A stretch of 64,000 bases of DNA from an uncultured Subdoligranulum sp. (GCA_945830575.1 CALZZE010000009.1:1-64000); one strand, 5' to 3'. Shown: positions 20,401 to 29,584, counted from the stretch's first letter. Notes: a model not told the origin generated them from the sequence alone. Numbers and translations are program-made.

Positions 20401-20683
20401 CCGACACTTTCAGTTTTTGGATATTCTGGCCGGCAATGCTGGAATTGGAGCAGATGTAAACCACCTTCAGAAGGTCGTCGCCCTCCTCCAGCCGCAGGCG
20501 GGCTGTTTTCACAATGGCGCCCCGGGCCACCAGCGTCTTTCCCATCCCCACCTCATCGGCAACAAGGACTCGGTTTTGCCCATGGCGGAACAGGTAGTCG
20601 ACCCGTTCCACCGTTGCGCGCTGGAAGTCCTTCAGCCCCTGCATGGTCCAGGCTTCCACCGCGTCGATCCTGAATTTTGCCAT
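17447..20683 (-). CDS. SF2/SNF2-like helicase
   Basis: Walker A VLVADEVGMGKTLVARGA; DEAH-like VIMDEFQRF; LLLSATPYKLY; C-terminal STSIGQEGLDFHQYCRKIMHWNLPGNPIDLEQREGRVNRF. Confidence 0.88.
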   Translation of the reverse strand: MAKFRIDAVEAWTMQGLKDFQRATVERVDYLFRHGQNRVLVADEVGMGKTLVARGAIVKTARLRLEEGDDLLKVVYICSNSSIAGQNIQKLKVSDSARIEGVSDTRLSMLHLKIAEQESDEALREGFIQLIPLTPGTSFQMTNGGGTVSERALMFAILTRVPELAAHRKQLEKFFIYYAASAWTGWAKDWYESKVISCEKKTQGAYPASVIQSIYDYDRERPILARLTEHLTKRENGTSPYKDVEILNALRIMFARISTGMLNPDLVIMDEFQRFKFLLNSHQESETGILARKFLGGGDTRILLLSATPYKLYSTLEEIDDAQMDEHYSEFLQVMDFLFAGHSREFHRVWSDYSVSLHEMSAGSAALIQVKHAAEDAMYAGVCRTERISVMDSGDYTDDSSVKHPLTVTELDIASYLAAGNLLKATGSHSAFPPDYVKSCPYVLSFTANYKVKQNIEAYFKAHPEETDAAANDLLWVNPRQVNAYRKLPAVNARLEKLKEAAFEGGAELYLWVPPSRPYYTLQGAYRNSHNFSKILVFSAWEMVPRMIGSLISYEAERRTVGRLGRQAQGVEEKNLRYTSKYRYPYHRLQFSLFNGEPQRMSLFCLLYPSAALSSLYEPIAAMNARMSLADIERQIRTGLRARLETLRPYQKTTAGPEDARWYYLAPMLMDGAAFVNSWVSELERSLHSTGSDVEDALSSDRGNKAFLAHLERLKQYISLGDRLELGRMPEDLIATLTDMVLGSPAVCIYRSNGGNVGYATSLAKVFLNVFNTTESTAIVELAADQYHAKKADDNTHWQDVLLYCKDGCFQAMFDEYLHLVRESVGFTDEATRNGRVQNIMLNDLRIHTASYEVDTFRTFQSRIHGERKRNLMRAHYAVGFVTDGDDEKKADRKNSIRGAFNSPLRPFVLASTSIGQEGLDFHQYCRKIMHWNLPGNPIDLEQREGRVNRFKCLAIRQNIARKYGSIQFENDVWTEMFAAAQAGKKPGQSDLVPFWCFGEEQEVKIERIVPMYPMSRDGIHYERLIKVLSLYRLTLGQARQEELLEYLFRECDDPAALKKLFLDLSPYSKGSGESQKR

Positions 20684-20693
20684 ATGCAGCCCC

Positions 20694-22508
20694 TTATTTC
20701 AGCCTCAGTGTTTTCCTGAATGTGTCATACAGCTCCCGGAATTCTCCGGGGACGATGTCTTCTTTGGTGATCATTCGCAAAAGATACCCGATCTCGCGGA
20801 GCTTTTCCGGCTCCTCCAAAGCGGTTTTCAGCATTTTCTCATACAGTGCGGGCAGACTGTCATGACTGTTGTTCCAGCTGCCGGTGCCGCCTGCAGGCCG
20901 TTCCTCCAACAGAGAGAGCAGATAGCTGTCCTCCAGAACAAACGCCACATATTCCACAAAAGTGCGCTTGTCCTTGACCACGCTGTTCACAATGGCGTTT
21001 TCCCGGTCGGCGGGGATCCCTGTGGTGGGAACCATGAGAATACGCTCCACAGCCATCTCTCCGTCGGAAACTCGCAGCATAAAAAATTCCGAGACCTGAA
21101 GCAGGTCCAGCTGCGGAAACAGCATTTCATTTTCCAGCGGCAGGAGAACATTGCGCCGGAACGGCCTGATGGCAAGGGTGCCCTCCGGGAGATGCCCACT
21201 GATGGAAAGAGAAACATCGTATTTGCCCTCCCGTTCCGTGACGGCGGCTTGCATCGGCAGACGGCAGACCGTCTTGATGATCTGTTCCAGCCGGTCGGCG
21301 GTTTCCAGCCGGTCATCGGGGATGGGATCTGTCACCTTGGACAGCTCAAAGGGATTCTGCGGGTTATCCGCTGCGCCGCAGAACAGGTCCCGGAGCAGCG
21401 CTTCGCCCTGATAGTACCTGCTTTTGGTGCGCAGCCGAATCATCATTTCCACGTTGCGATTCACTGCGGCCTGTGTCGCGTTCATGGAACCAAGGTACAG
21501 ATCCACATCGGAATTCTTCCTTCGCAGATAGAGTTTCCCGTGAATGTCCTGATTCTGTTTTTCGGCGGTATCATCAGAGACAGCTTCCTCGCCGTCCACG
21601 ATGTCATCTTTCAAAGTATAGATCCGGAATTCACTGCACTGCCCGGCGGTGATCTTGGACAGCTCGGATTTCCGGGTGATCAGCGTGCGGGTGGCTCCGG
21701 TCAGTGAGTATCCGGACTGATTCCAATGTTCGATGAGACTGCCGGAGACAAACGGAGAAACCGCCACCAGTTCATGAAAACGGCGGCAGAAAAGCGGGTC
21801 CTGATGCATATTGCAACCGCCGGGGCCGATGCCCAGCGGCATGATCTCAAATTCATCACCGAACTCCTTGCTGCCGGTGGTAAAACATACCCCCGCCAGC
21901 GCGTCACGCAATGTGCGCAGAGCGCTTCGTTTGGTGCGGGCGTTCTGCACCGTGGGCCTGACCTGTGCCCGCAGAAAGTCCAGAAACGCCATCAGCGGCT
22001 GCGTTTTTTGTGCTGTTCCGGCGGTTTTGGAGCTATCCATCGCAAAGCTGACATCCCAGCTTCGGTCAAAGGTCAGATTCCTGCTCAGAACCGCAAACCG
22101 ATAGTGAAACTCGCCCTGCCCGTTGACATATTGGAGCAGCCATGTCTTAGGGTGGAAGGCCGGATACTGCCGGCCACCCCGCCCTCGGGGCAGCGCCACC
22201 GGAACAAGGATCTTTTCCAGCAGCAGGCTCAATGCGCTGGGCGTGCCGGGCATTTTGATCTGCCCCGCTTCGCAGAAGACCAGCAGCTTTTCCGATACTT
22301 TCTGCAAAGCATTCAGCGTGCTCACCGGGTTCTGAAGCAGGGCACTGTCGGTCTCCCCGGCCAGACCAAGGGACAGACATACCGCTGTCAGCGCCTCCAG
22401 ATCCAGAGAATAGGTGGTGCCGACGGCAAAATGCAGCGTATAGCCATCCGGCGGCAGCAGCAGGGAACTGTAGCTCACGCGGTCCTTTGTGTCATTGGTC
22501 CTGAACAT
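20694..22508 (-). CDS. phospholipase D-like domain protein
   Basis: HGKLYLRRKNSDVDLYLGSMNATQAAVNRNVEMMIRL is a PLD-type HxK...N motif; start chosen at MFRTNDTKDRVSYSSLLLPP. Confidence 0.75.
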   Translation of the reverse strand: MFRTNDTKDRVSYSSLLLPPDGYTLHFAVGTTYSLDLEALTAVCLSLGLAGETDSALLQNPVSTLNALQKVSEKLLVFCEAGQIKMPGTPSALSLLLEKILVPVALPRGRGGRQYPAFHPKTWLLQYVNGQGEFHYRFAVLSRNLTFDRSWDVSFAMDSSKTAGTAQKTQPLMAFLDFLRAQVRPTVQNARTKRSALRTLRDALAGVCFTTGSKEFGDEFEIMPLGIGPGGCNMHQDPLFCRRFHELVAVSPFVSGSLIEHWNQSGYSLTGATRTLITRKSELSKITAGQCSEFRIYTLKDDIVDGEEAVSDDTAEKQNQDIHGKLYLRRKNSDVDLYLGSMNATQAAVNRNVEMMIRLRTKSRYYQGEALLRDLFCGAADNPQNPFELSKVTDPIPDDRLETADRLEQIIKTVCRLPMQAAVTEREGKYDVSLSISGHLPEGTLAIRPFRRNVLLPLENEMLFPQLDLLQVSEFFMLRVSDGEMAVERILMVPTTGIPADRENAIVNSVVKDKRTFVEYVAFVLEDSYLLSLLEERPAGGTGSWNNSHDSLPALYEKMLKTALEEPEKLREIGYLLRMITKEDIVPGEFRELYDTFRKTLRLK

Positions 22509-23700
22509 GGGCAGCCCCCTCTCCCCGGCAAATATCCAGAATGATGCGTTTGGCGCTGGGAAAGCGGTAATCCAGCCATCGTCCGCCGATCCACGCATCG
22601 TTGGCAAAGTCTTCCCGCCTGCAAAGCTTGGCCCGGCTGCGGCTCTTGATCTCAATTTCCCGCTCCACCAGGATTCTGTCTGCGGTATCTGTATCCCCCG
22701 CCAGAAAAGCGGTCTGCAGATTGGTCAGGAACCGCCGCAGACGAAAGTTGGAGATGTGAAGCGTTTGCAGCACATCGTCAATTTCCACCGCCATCATGTG
22801 GGGCATGTTGTCTTGTATCCGCTGCCATTCTGTCACCGCGTCCCGGTTCTGGCCGTTGGAAAGGAGAAAATTATAGCGCACACGGGCAGCGTACACCAGA
22901 CGGTTGAAATCGCAGGCCAGCGCCATGGTGCGGCGCAGCTCCTCCGGCACAGAATCACGCAAATCTTCATTGATCTCTTCAAAAGAGCGGTATTTTGTCA
23001 CATCGACACGGTTGCGGAGCAGATACCCCAACAGGGAGGAAGGAACACGGGTTTCGATTTTCTGCCGTAGAAACGCTGCTTCCGTAGGTGTCAGATAGAT
23101 GGACAGACCGGTACGCCAATCCGAATAGTAGTCATCCGGCACAGAGAACAGCTGCGCTGCTATATCCCTGCCGGCATCTGCGTCATCCCGTTCCGCATCG
23201 GAGGCATCGTTCCGGTTGCCCATCGCAGCAGCCTGCGTTTGAGTCCGCAGCAGAAGCGAGGTTTTCAAAAGTTCCGGAATCGTCAGATTCTGGGTGCAGA
23301 TTCCATAGGTACGGATGCCGTTCCAATAAATGCTGGAAGGTTTACGGGCTACCCAGCCTTTTGGCAGCACCCGCTGACCGATGATGCCCTCCTCCCCGGG
23401 GCAGTTCTGCATCAAGCGGATGCCGCATGCCTTTTCTTCCTGGTCAATTCGGCGCATTATTTTGTGCAGATCGCTGCCGTACCGGCCTTCTGTGGCTTCT
23501 TTCACCACATAGGGAACGATCAGAAAATATTTTGCGCTGGTCTGAACGGTGGAGGTTCCGGGAAAGAACAGGTTCGCAAAAGCGTCACGAACCAGCCCGA
23601 TGCCGATCTCGTCCACTGCACCCTGCTCCTGCAGCAGATTTATCACATCGAGAACCTTTTCTCTGTCCTGTCTGGAAAAATCTACCCATCCCAACTGCAT
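22492..23700 (-). CDS. DUF6361-like family protein
   Basis: N-term MQLGWVDFSRQDREKVLDVINLLQEQGAVDEIGIGLVRDAFANLFFPGTSTVQTSAKYFLIVPYV recognised as this family. Confidence 0.7.
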   Translation of the reverse strand: MQLGWVDFSRQDREKVLDVINLLQEQGAVDEIGIGLVRDAFANLFFPGTSTVQTSAKYFLIVPYVVKEATEGRYGSDLHKIMRRIDQEEKACGIRLMQNCPGEEGIIGQRVLPKGWVARKPSSIYWNGIRTYGICTQNLTIPELLKTSLLLRTQTQAAAMGNRNDASDAERDDADAGRDIAAQLFSVPDDYYSDWRTGLSIYLTPTEAAFLRQKIETRVPSSLLGYLLRNRVDVTKYRSFEEINEDLRDSVPEELRRTMALACDFNRLVYAARVRYNFLLSNGQNRDAVTEWQRIQDNMPHMMAVEIDDVLQTLHISNFRLRRFLTNLQTAFLAGDTDTADRILVEREIEIKSRSRAKLCRREDFANDAWIGGRWLDYRFPSAKRIILDICRGEGAAHVQDQ

Positions 23701-23851
23701 TCCGGCACCACCTCCTGTTTCTGTGGGGTCTACTCAGCAATTCCCCAAAAGATCGTAAAATGGAGTCTCTTACCTATCATTGTATTTCCCGGCACAAAAA
23801 TGTCAATGACTATTTTTCCGGTGAACGGAACGCGCCCTTGAAACGCGCAAT

Positions 23852-23875
23852 CCCCGCGCCCGAAAGGACGCGGGG
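23852..23875. terminator. hairpin, second copy
   Basis: CCCCGCGCCCGAAAGGACGCGGGG. Confidence 0.65.
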
Positions 23876-23895
23876 ATCGTGGGTGAAACGAAGGG

Positions 23896-24216
23896 TCATG
23901 GATTGACTTCTTCTGTCAGTTCCAGCATCAGTTGTGCTCCCAACTGTAAGCCAGCCAGAAAAGCGATCTGCTCATGTTCTGCACATAGGGAGTTTACCGT
24001 AGAAAACACGGCGTCTTTTTGGCGGTATGTCAGTCTGCCCAAAGCATCGTTCAGTGTCCCATCAAGCTGGCGTGTTTTGTCGTTGCTCATAATATGGGTT
24101 TCTGAGTACATCTCATAGAGAGCGTTCAATACGGGCTGGACACAATCCTCATGGAATTGAATAGGGTGTTCAGCCAGATACCGACGCCATCCGTTAAGGG
24201 AAAAATCCATATCCAT
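23896..24216 (-). CDS. hypothetical protein (DUF6809-like)
   Basis: 106 aa, LNALYEMYSE...FLAGLQLGAQLMLEL. Confidence 0.5.
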   Translation of the reverse strand: MDMDFSLNGWRRYLAEHPIQFHEDCVQPVLNALYEMYSETHIMSNDKTRQLDGTLNDALGRLTYRQKDAVFSTVNSLCAEHEQIAFLAGLQLGAQLMLELTEEVNP

Positions 24217-24528
24217 TACCGTCCTTCCAAAGTTTGTGTGATGGTACCTCTGTTTGAACGGTTTGGCAAGAGGGTATTATGCACAAAGATGGAACGATGC
24301 GATTGGTAACAAAATGATCGGGATGAAAGAATGGAAATGTCTTTTGGCAGTATTTTGAGTTTTGAAATCTGCAAGGGAGATCGTACTTTTCTGACGGAGA
24401 AGAAAAACACTTTTCGTATGATTTTCAATGTGATATAATAAAAAACACGATAGAACCCTATGATAGAAAAGCGTACACTTCCTGTATGCCAATGCATTGA
24501 GAAATGAAAAAACGACAGGAGAGACATC

Positions 24529-26928
24529 ATGTTAGGAGCGATTATCGGCGATATCGTTGGCTCCCGATTTGAAAGGAATAATATCAGGACGAAGCAGTTT
24601 ACCTTTCTTACACACGAATGCTTTTTTACGGACGATACCGTAATGTCGATAGCCGTTGCAAAATCAATTCTGGAAAGCAGAAACATTGAGCAATTGGGAG
24701 ACAACACTGTTCGCTGTATGCAGGAAGTTGGGCGGCCATATCCTGATTGTGGGTACGGCGGTTCTTTCTATAATTGGATGTATTCTGCGAAACCGGAACC
24801 ATACAACAGCTTCGGTAACGGGGCGGCCATGAGGGTAAGTGCGTGCGGTTTTGCCGCTTCTTCTGTGGAAGAGGCCATTGCTATGTCCAAAGCTGTTACA
24901 GCGGTGACGCATAACCATCCGGAAGGTCTGAAGGGTGCGGAGGCTGTGACCGTGGCGCTGTATATGGCCAGAGAAGGAAAAAGTATTTTTGAAATCCGAG
25001 ATCACATAGATCGTCATTACTATCCCATGGCTTTTACGCTGGATGGCATTAGAGACACGTACACATTCAACGAAACCTGCCAGAATACTGTGCCTCAGGC
25101 ATTGATGGCTTTTTTTGAATCAGTTTCGTTTGAGGATGCTATTCGCAATGCCATCAGTATTGGTGGTGACAGTGATACTCTTGCGGCAATCACAGGGGGA
25201 ATTGCGGAGGCGTATTATGGAATTCCTGAAAGCATTCGAAAACATGCGTTGACTTTTTTGGATGAACGGCTTTTGAAAATCCTGAATGAGTTTGAAGACC
25301 GTTATGGAATCTATATCGGAAAGGAAAATCGAAAGACTGTGAGTAAAATGAAGAACAAACAGGTCGTGAAGGAGAAGAATCCGATGTTGGATGCAGTTCT
25401 TGCAACAGAAAAAGCAGTTCATTCAGATGATATTCTGGCGGAAGAAACTTCTGCGAATCAACTATTCAATCATCTTTATGAGGCCTGTAATATCCTTCGT
25501 GGGCCCATTGATCAGGACGATTACAAAAGCTATGTGATACCGATTCTGTTTTTCAAGCGGATTTCTGATGTGTACGATGAGGAAACCGCAGAGAATGAGC
25601 AGAAGTACGGCGAGGATATTGAGTTTTATCCAGAGGATGAGCTTCACGCATTTGTCATTCCGCAGGGGTGCCATTGGCGTGATGTGCGCAATGTGAGTGA
25701 GGATGTTGGCAAGGCGATTGTCGATGCCATGATGGGTGTTGAGACGGCCAATCCGGACACATTGGCGGGGTTGTTTTCGTCCTTTGATGATGCAAACTGG
25801 ACAGACAAAAACAAACTGACGGATGAAAGGCTGAAAAATCTGATTGAACACATGTCGTCGTTGCCTGTTGGCAACAGGAATTATTCGGCTGATGTGATGG
25901 GCGATGCCTATGAATATCTGATTAAGAAATTTGCGGACATGAGCAAAAAGAATGCCGGAGAATTTTACACACCACGTTCCATTGTCAGGCTTATGGTGCA
26001 GATGCTGCATCCAAAGTCCGGAGAATCGGTGTATGATCCGGCCTGCGGCACTGGGGGCATGCTGATTGAAGCAATCCGCAGTATGGACGATGTAAAACGT
26101 TCCTACGGGAAAATTTACGGTCAGGAGAAAAATCTGTCCACCTCGGCAATCGCCAGAATGAACTTGTTCCTGCATGGTGCGAAGGAATTCAAAATTGTGC
26201 GGGAAGACACGCTGCGCAAGCCGATGTTTCTTCATCATGGACAGCTGCAGCAGTTTGACTGTGTGTTGGCAAACCCACCCTTTGGTCTGGACCGTTGGGG
26301 CGCAGAAAGTTTTGCAAATGATCCGTATGGACGGAATCTTTGGGGAAGCCCTACGGATTCCAATGCGGATTTTGCCTGGCTGCAGCACATGGTCAAATCC
26401 ATGCGGCCTGGAAGCGGCAGATGCGCGGTAGTTATGCCTCAGGGCGTTCTGTTTCATGGCGGGCGTGAAGGAAGCATCCGGCAGAAGATGATTGAGAGCG
26501 ATATAATCGAGTGCGTGGTCACACTGGTCGGCAATCTGTTCTATGGTGCAGGCGTATCGGCATGTATTCTGTTCATGAACAATAACAAGCCGCTTGCGCA
26601 TCGCGGAAAAATCTGCATGATTGACGCGACCGGCATTTACACAGCGCAGCGTGCCAAAAACATCATGACGGAAAAGGATACGGACGAGGTGTATCGCCTT
26701 TGGCAGAACTACACGCCTGTGATGGACAAATGTGCGGTTGTGGATCTGGAGACGATTGCCGCGAAAGGGTATACGCTGTCGGTGAATACCTACATCGAGA
26801 AAACACCCGTCGCTGCATTGGACCCGAAAAAGGTGCGCTGTGAATTTATGGCAGCTCTGCAGGAGGTCCGTGACAGTGAGGCCGAATTGAAAAAGCTGCT
26901 CCGGGAAGGAGGATACATCGATGGCTGA
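24529..26928 (+). CDS. ADP-ribosylglycohydrolase-HsdM fusion (type I DNA methyltransferase subunit)
   Basis: Single 799-aa ORF: MLGAIIGDIVGSRFERNN, FTDDTVMSIAVA, IGGDSDTLAAITGGIAEAYYG, then HsdM: FFKRISDVYDEET, YDPACGTGGMLIEA, FDCVLANPPFGLDRWG. Confidence 0.92.
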   Translation: MLGAIIGDIVGSRFERNNIRTKQFTFLTHECFFTDDTVMSIAVAKSILESRNIEQLGDNTVRCMQEVGRPYPDCGYGGSFYNWMYSAKPEPYNSFGNGAAMRVSACGFAASSVEEAIAMSKAVTAVTHNHPEGLKGAEAVTVALYMAREGKSIFEIRDHIDRHYYPMAFTLDGIRDTYTFNETCQNTVPQALMAFFESVSFEDAIRNAISIGGDSDTLAAITGGIAEAYYGIPESIRKHALTFLDERLLKILNEFEDRYGIYIGKENRKTVSKMKNKQVVKEKNPMLDAVLATEKAVHSDDILAEETSANQLFNHLYEACNILRGPIDQDDYKSYVIPILFFKRISDVYDEETAENEQKYGEDIEFYPEDELHAFVIPQGCHWRDVRNVSEDVGKAIVDAMMGVETANPDTLAGLFSSFDDANWTDKNKLTDERLKNLIEHMSSLPVGNRNYSADVMGDAYEYLIKKFADMSKKNAGEFYTPRSIVRLMVQMLHPKSGESVYDPACGTGGMLIEAIRSMDDVKRSYGKIYGQEKNLSTSAIARMNLFLHGAKEFKIVREDTLRKPMFLHHGQLQQFDCVLANPPFGLDRWGAESFANDPYGRNLWGSPTDSNADFAWLQHMVKSMRPGSGRCAVVMPQGVLFHGGREGSIRQKMIESDIIECVVTLVGNLFYGAGVSACILFMNNNKPLAHRGKICMIDATGIYTAQRAKNIMTEKDTDEVYRLWQNYTPVMDKCAVVDLETIAAKGYTLSVNTYIEKTPVAALDPKKVRCEFMAALQEVRDSEAELKKLLREGGYIDG

Positions 26929-28414
26929 ACGCATTACGATTGACGAACTGAAAAGCTATCTCTGGCAGAGTGCTGTTCTGCTGCGCACCCATATCGATGC
27001 AGGTGCCTACAAACAGTACATCTTCCCGCTGCTGTTCTTCAAGCGCATCTGCGATGTTTACGATGAAGAAACCGCCAAAGCGGAGGAGGAATACGGAGAA
27101 GATCTTGAATTCTATCCGGAGGAAGAGCTGCACACATTCCTTGTGCCGCAGGGACATCACTGGAACGATGTGCGGCAGGTGACGGAGGATGTCGGTGCGG
27201 CAATTGTGAAGGCTTTCCGCGAAATTGAGAAGGCCAACGGCGACAAAATGACCGGCATCTTCGGTGATGGCGCGTGGACAAACAAGAACCGCCTGCCGGA
27301 CCGGCTGCTGAAGGATCTGCTGGAGCACTTTTCTTCCAAATGCCTGTCGCTGGCCAACTGCCCGGAGGACGAGCTCGGTCAGGGCTATGAATATCTGATC
27401 AAGCAGTTTGCCGATGACAGCGGGCATACCGCGCAGGAGTTCTACACCAACCGCACGGTGGTACATCTGATGACGGAAATATTGCAGCCCCAGAGCGGCG
27501 AATCCGTGTACGATCCCACGTGCGGCAGTGCGGGCATGCTCATCAGTTGCATTGCGCATCTCAAAGCACAGGGCAAGGAATGGCGGAATCTCAAGATTTA
27601 CGGTCAGGAAATCAACCAGCTGACCAGCGCGATTGGCCGCATGAATCTGTTCCTGCATGGCATTGAGGACTTCCATATCGTCAATGATGACACGCTGAAA
27701 AACCCTGCGTTTATTGAGAATGGGAGACTCAAGCAGTTCGATCTGGTGCTGGCGAATCCGCCGTACTCCATCAAGCAGTGGAATCGGGGCGCTTTTGAGA
27801 ACGACAAGTATGGACGCAACTTCCTTGGCACACCGCCGCAGGGGCGTGCGGACTATGCCTTTATCCAGCATATCCTCAAGAGCCTGAACCCTCAAACTGG
27901 GCGATGCGCAATTTTGCTGCCGCACGGTATTCTGGGCCGTGAAGATGAAAAAGGTATGCGGACAGCCATGATACAAGCAGATATGGTCGACTGTGTCGTT
28001 GGCCTCGGCAAGCATCTGTTTTATAATTCCGCAATGGAAGCATGCATTCTGATCTGCCGGGTTAATAAGCCTTCCTACAGAAAACATAAAATCCAACTGA
28101 TTGATGCAAAAGAATTTGTTACGCGTTCGGGACAGGAAAGGTTTATTTCTGATGAGCATATTCATTTAATTGCTGACGCTTACCATAACTACTGCGATGT
28201 AGAAAAACTTTGCAAAGTGGTCAGTATTGATGATGTAGCTGACAAAGATTATTCTTTAACGATAACAAAGTACATTCAAGGAACATTCAGCTTCATCGAA
28301 TGTGAAGCAGAGGATTCTTTTGAGGATGATCTTGATGCATGGACTTCGGCAGCCGATGAAATGCATGATATGTACAAAAGCCTCGTCGTGCTGATAGGAG
28401 GTCCTCAAGAATGA
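26921..28414 (+). CDS. hsdM: type I R-M methyltransferase subunit HsdM (second copy)
   Basis: LLFFKRICDVYDEETAK, FYTNRTVVHLMTEILQPQSGESVYDPTCGSAGMLISC, FDLVLANPPYSIKQWN; overlaps the previous ORF by 8 nt. Confidence 0.95.
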   Translation: MAERITIDELKSYLWQSAVLLRTHIDAGAYKQYIFPLLFFKRICDVYDEETAKAEEEYGEDLEFYPEEELHTFLVPQGHHWNDVRQVTEDVGAAIVKAFREIEKANGDKMTGIFGDGAWTNKNRLPDRLLKDLLEHFSSKCLSLANCPEDELGQGYEYLIKQFADDSGHTAQEFYTNRTVVHLMTEILQPQSGESVYDPTCGSAGMLISCIAHLKAQGKEWRNLKIYGQEINQLTSAIGRMNLFLHGIEDFHIVNDDTLKNPAFIENGRLKQFDLVLANPPYSIKQWNRGAFENDKYGRNFLGTPPQGRADYAFIQHILKSLNPQTGRCAILLPHGILGREDEKGMRTAMIQADMVDCVVGLGKHLFYNSAMEACILICRVNKPSYRKHKIQLIDAKEFVTRSGQERFISDEHIHLIADAYHNYCDVEKLCKVVSIDDVADKDYSLTITKYIQGTFSFIECEAEDSFEDDLDAWTSAADEMHDMYKSLVVLIGGPQE

Positions 28415-29547
28415 AAGTCAAGTTTTCCGATGTCGTTCGAAGGGCAAATACGAAAGAAGACCGATTTAACACAGATAAAGAGTTCTATGTTGGCGGCGAG
28501 CATATGATAACTGGGGAATATCTGATTACACGACGTGGAACCATTGCAGGCAGCAATATTGGACCAATGTTTTACTTTGGATTCAGAAAAGGTCAGGTTC
28601 TTTTAGCCTCCAGAAGTCCTGATTTGAAGAAGGCCGGTATGGTTACGTTCGATGGCATATGCTCTGAGAAAACATTCGTGATTGAAACAAAGGACGAGTC
28701 AGTCCTTCTCCAAGATTTCCTCCCAGCTATTGTCAGAAGTGAAAGTTTTTGGAAGTATGCGAATGACAACCAGAGTGGTTCGGTGAATCATTTTATTAAC
28801 TGGACAACGTTTGCAAATTATGAATTCAATCTCCCCGACATCGAAACGCAGCGAAAACTATCTGCCCTCCTGTGGGCCATGGAGCGTACAAAAACTGCCT
28901 ACAAAAACCTGATTGCTAAGACAGACGAACTTGTCAAATCGCAATTTATCGAGATGTTCGGCAGATGTCCAAAAGGAAGATTAGGTGATTACATTACGCA
29001 GATCAGAGGCGTATCGTATAAGCCTGCCGATTTAAGTTTGGCATTAGATGATGGACATATTACACTTTTGCGCGCCAACAATATTAACGGAAACCATATT
29101 GTTTTGGACGATGTTCAGTATGTAAGCAGAGCAAAAGTGTCAGAAGTACAAATTATCCAAAACAACGATATTCTAATGTGTGCTTCGAGTGGAAGCCTTG
29201 ATCATGTAGGAAAAACGGCGCTTTGCAACCTTTCTGGCACATATACATTTGGAGCATTCTGCAAGCTTATCCGTGCCAGCGGAATGTTGCAAGCAGAATA
29301 CATCGCATCGTATATGAACAGCGATGAATATCGAAGAACAATCATGGAGCTGGCGCAAGGAACCAACATAAACAATTTGCGGAACGAACACATAGATGAA
29401 TTGCGTTTGCCTATACCAACAACTGAGCAGCAAATCGTTTTTGTAGAGCTTTTAAGACAGAGCGATAAATCAAAATTTGCGGCCCAGCAGGCCCTTGCTG
29501 ACCTCACTGCAACGCAGAAAGCCTTGATGAGGCAATATCTCGGATAA
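28411..29547 (+). CDS. hsdS: type I R-M specificity subunit HsdS
   Basis: two target-recognition halves with ALLWAMERTKTAYKNLIAKTDELVKSQFIEMFG spacer; overlaps hsdM stop. Confidence 0.9.
   Translation: MKVKFSDVVRRANTKEDRFNTDKEFYVGGEHMITGEYLITRRGTIAGSNIGPMFYFGFRKGQVLLASRSPDLKKAGMVTFDGICSEKTFVIETKDESVLLQDFLPAIVRSESFWKYANDNQSGSVNHFINWTTFANYEFNLPDIETQRKLSALLWAMERTKTAYKNLIAKTDELVKSQFIEMFGRCPKGRLGDYITQIRGVSYKPADLSLALDDGHITLLRANNINGNHIVLDDVQYVSRAKVSEVQIIQNNDILMCASSGSLDHVGKTALCNLSGTYTFGAFCKLIRASGMLQAEYIASYMNSDEYRRTIMELAQGTNINNLRNEHIDELRLPIPTTEQQIVFVELLRQSDKSKFAAQQALADLTATQKALMRQYLG
28936..28953. repeat. in-frame direct repeat, copy A (hsdS spacer)
   Basis: AAATCGCAATTTATCGAG, identical to 30913-30930. 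Confidence 0.95.
29458..29479. repeat. repeat at end of TRD2, copy A
   Basis: CAGAGCGATAAATCAAAATTTG vs CAGAGCGACAAATCAAAATTTG at 31420-31441 (21/22). Confidence 0.9.
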
Positions 29548-29584
29548 ATACAAACCTCACCCCAAAAATTACGGAGGGGTAAGG

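Noticed and set aside
17621-20719. 418-aa and 578-aa plus-strand ORFs opposite the helicase
   Set aside because: Shadow ORFs; the minus-strand frame carries complete helicase motifs.
24216-24707. 163-aa minus-strand ORF overlapping the ARG-HsdM start
   Set aside because: No recognisable domain, overlaps the strong ARG coding frame on the opposite strand.
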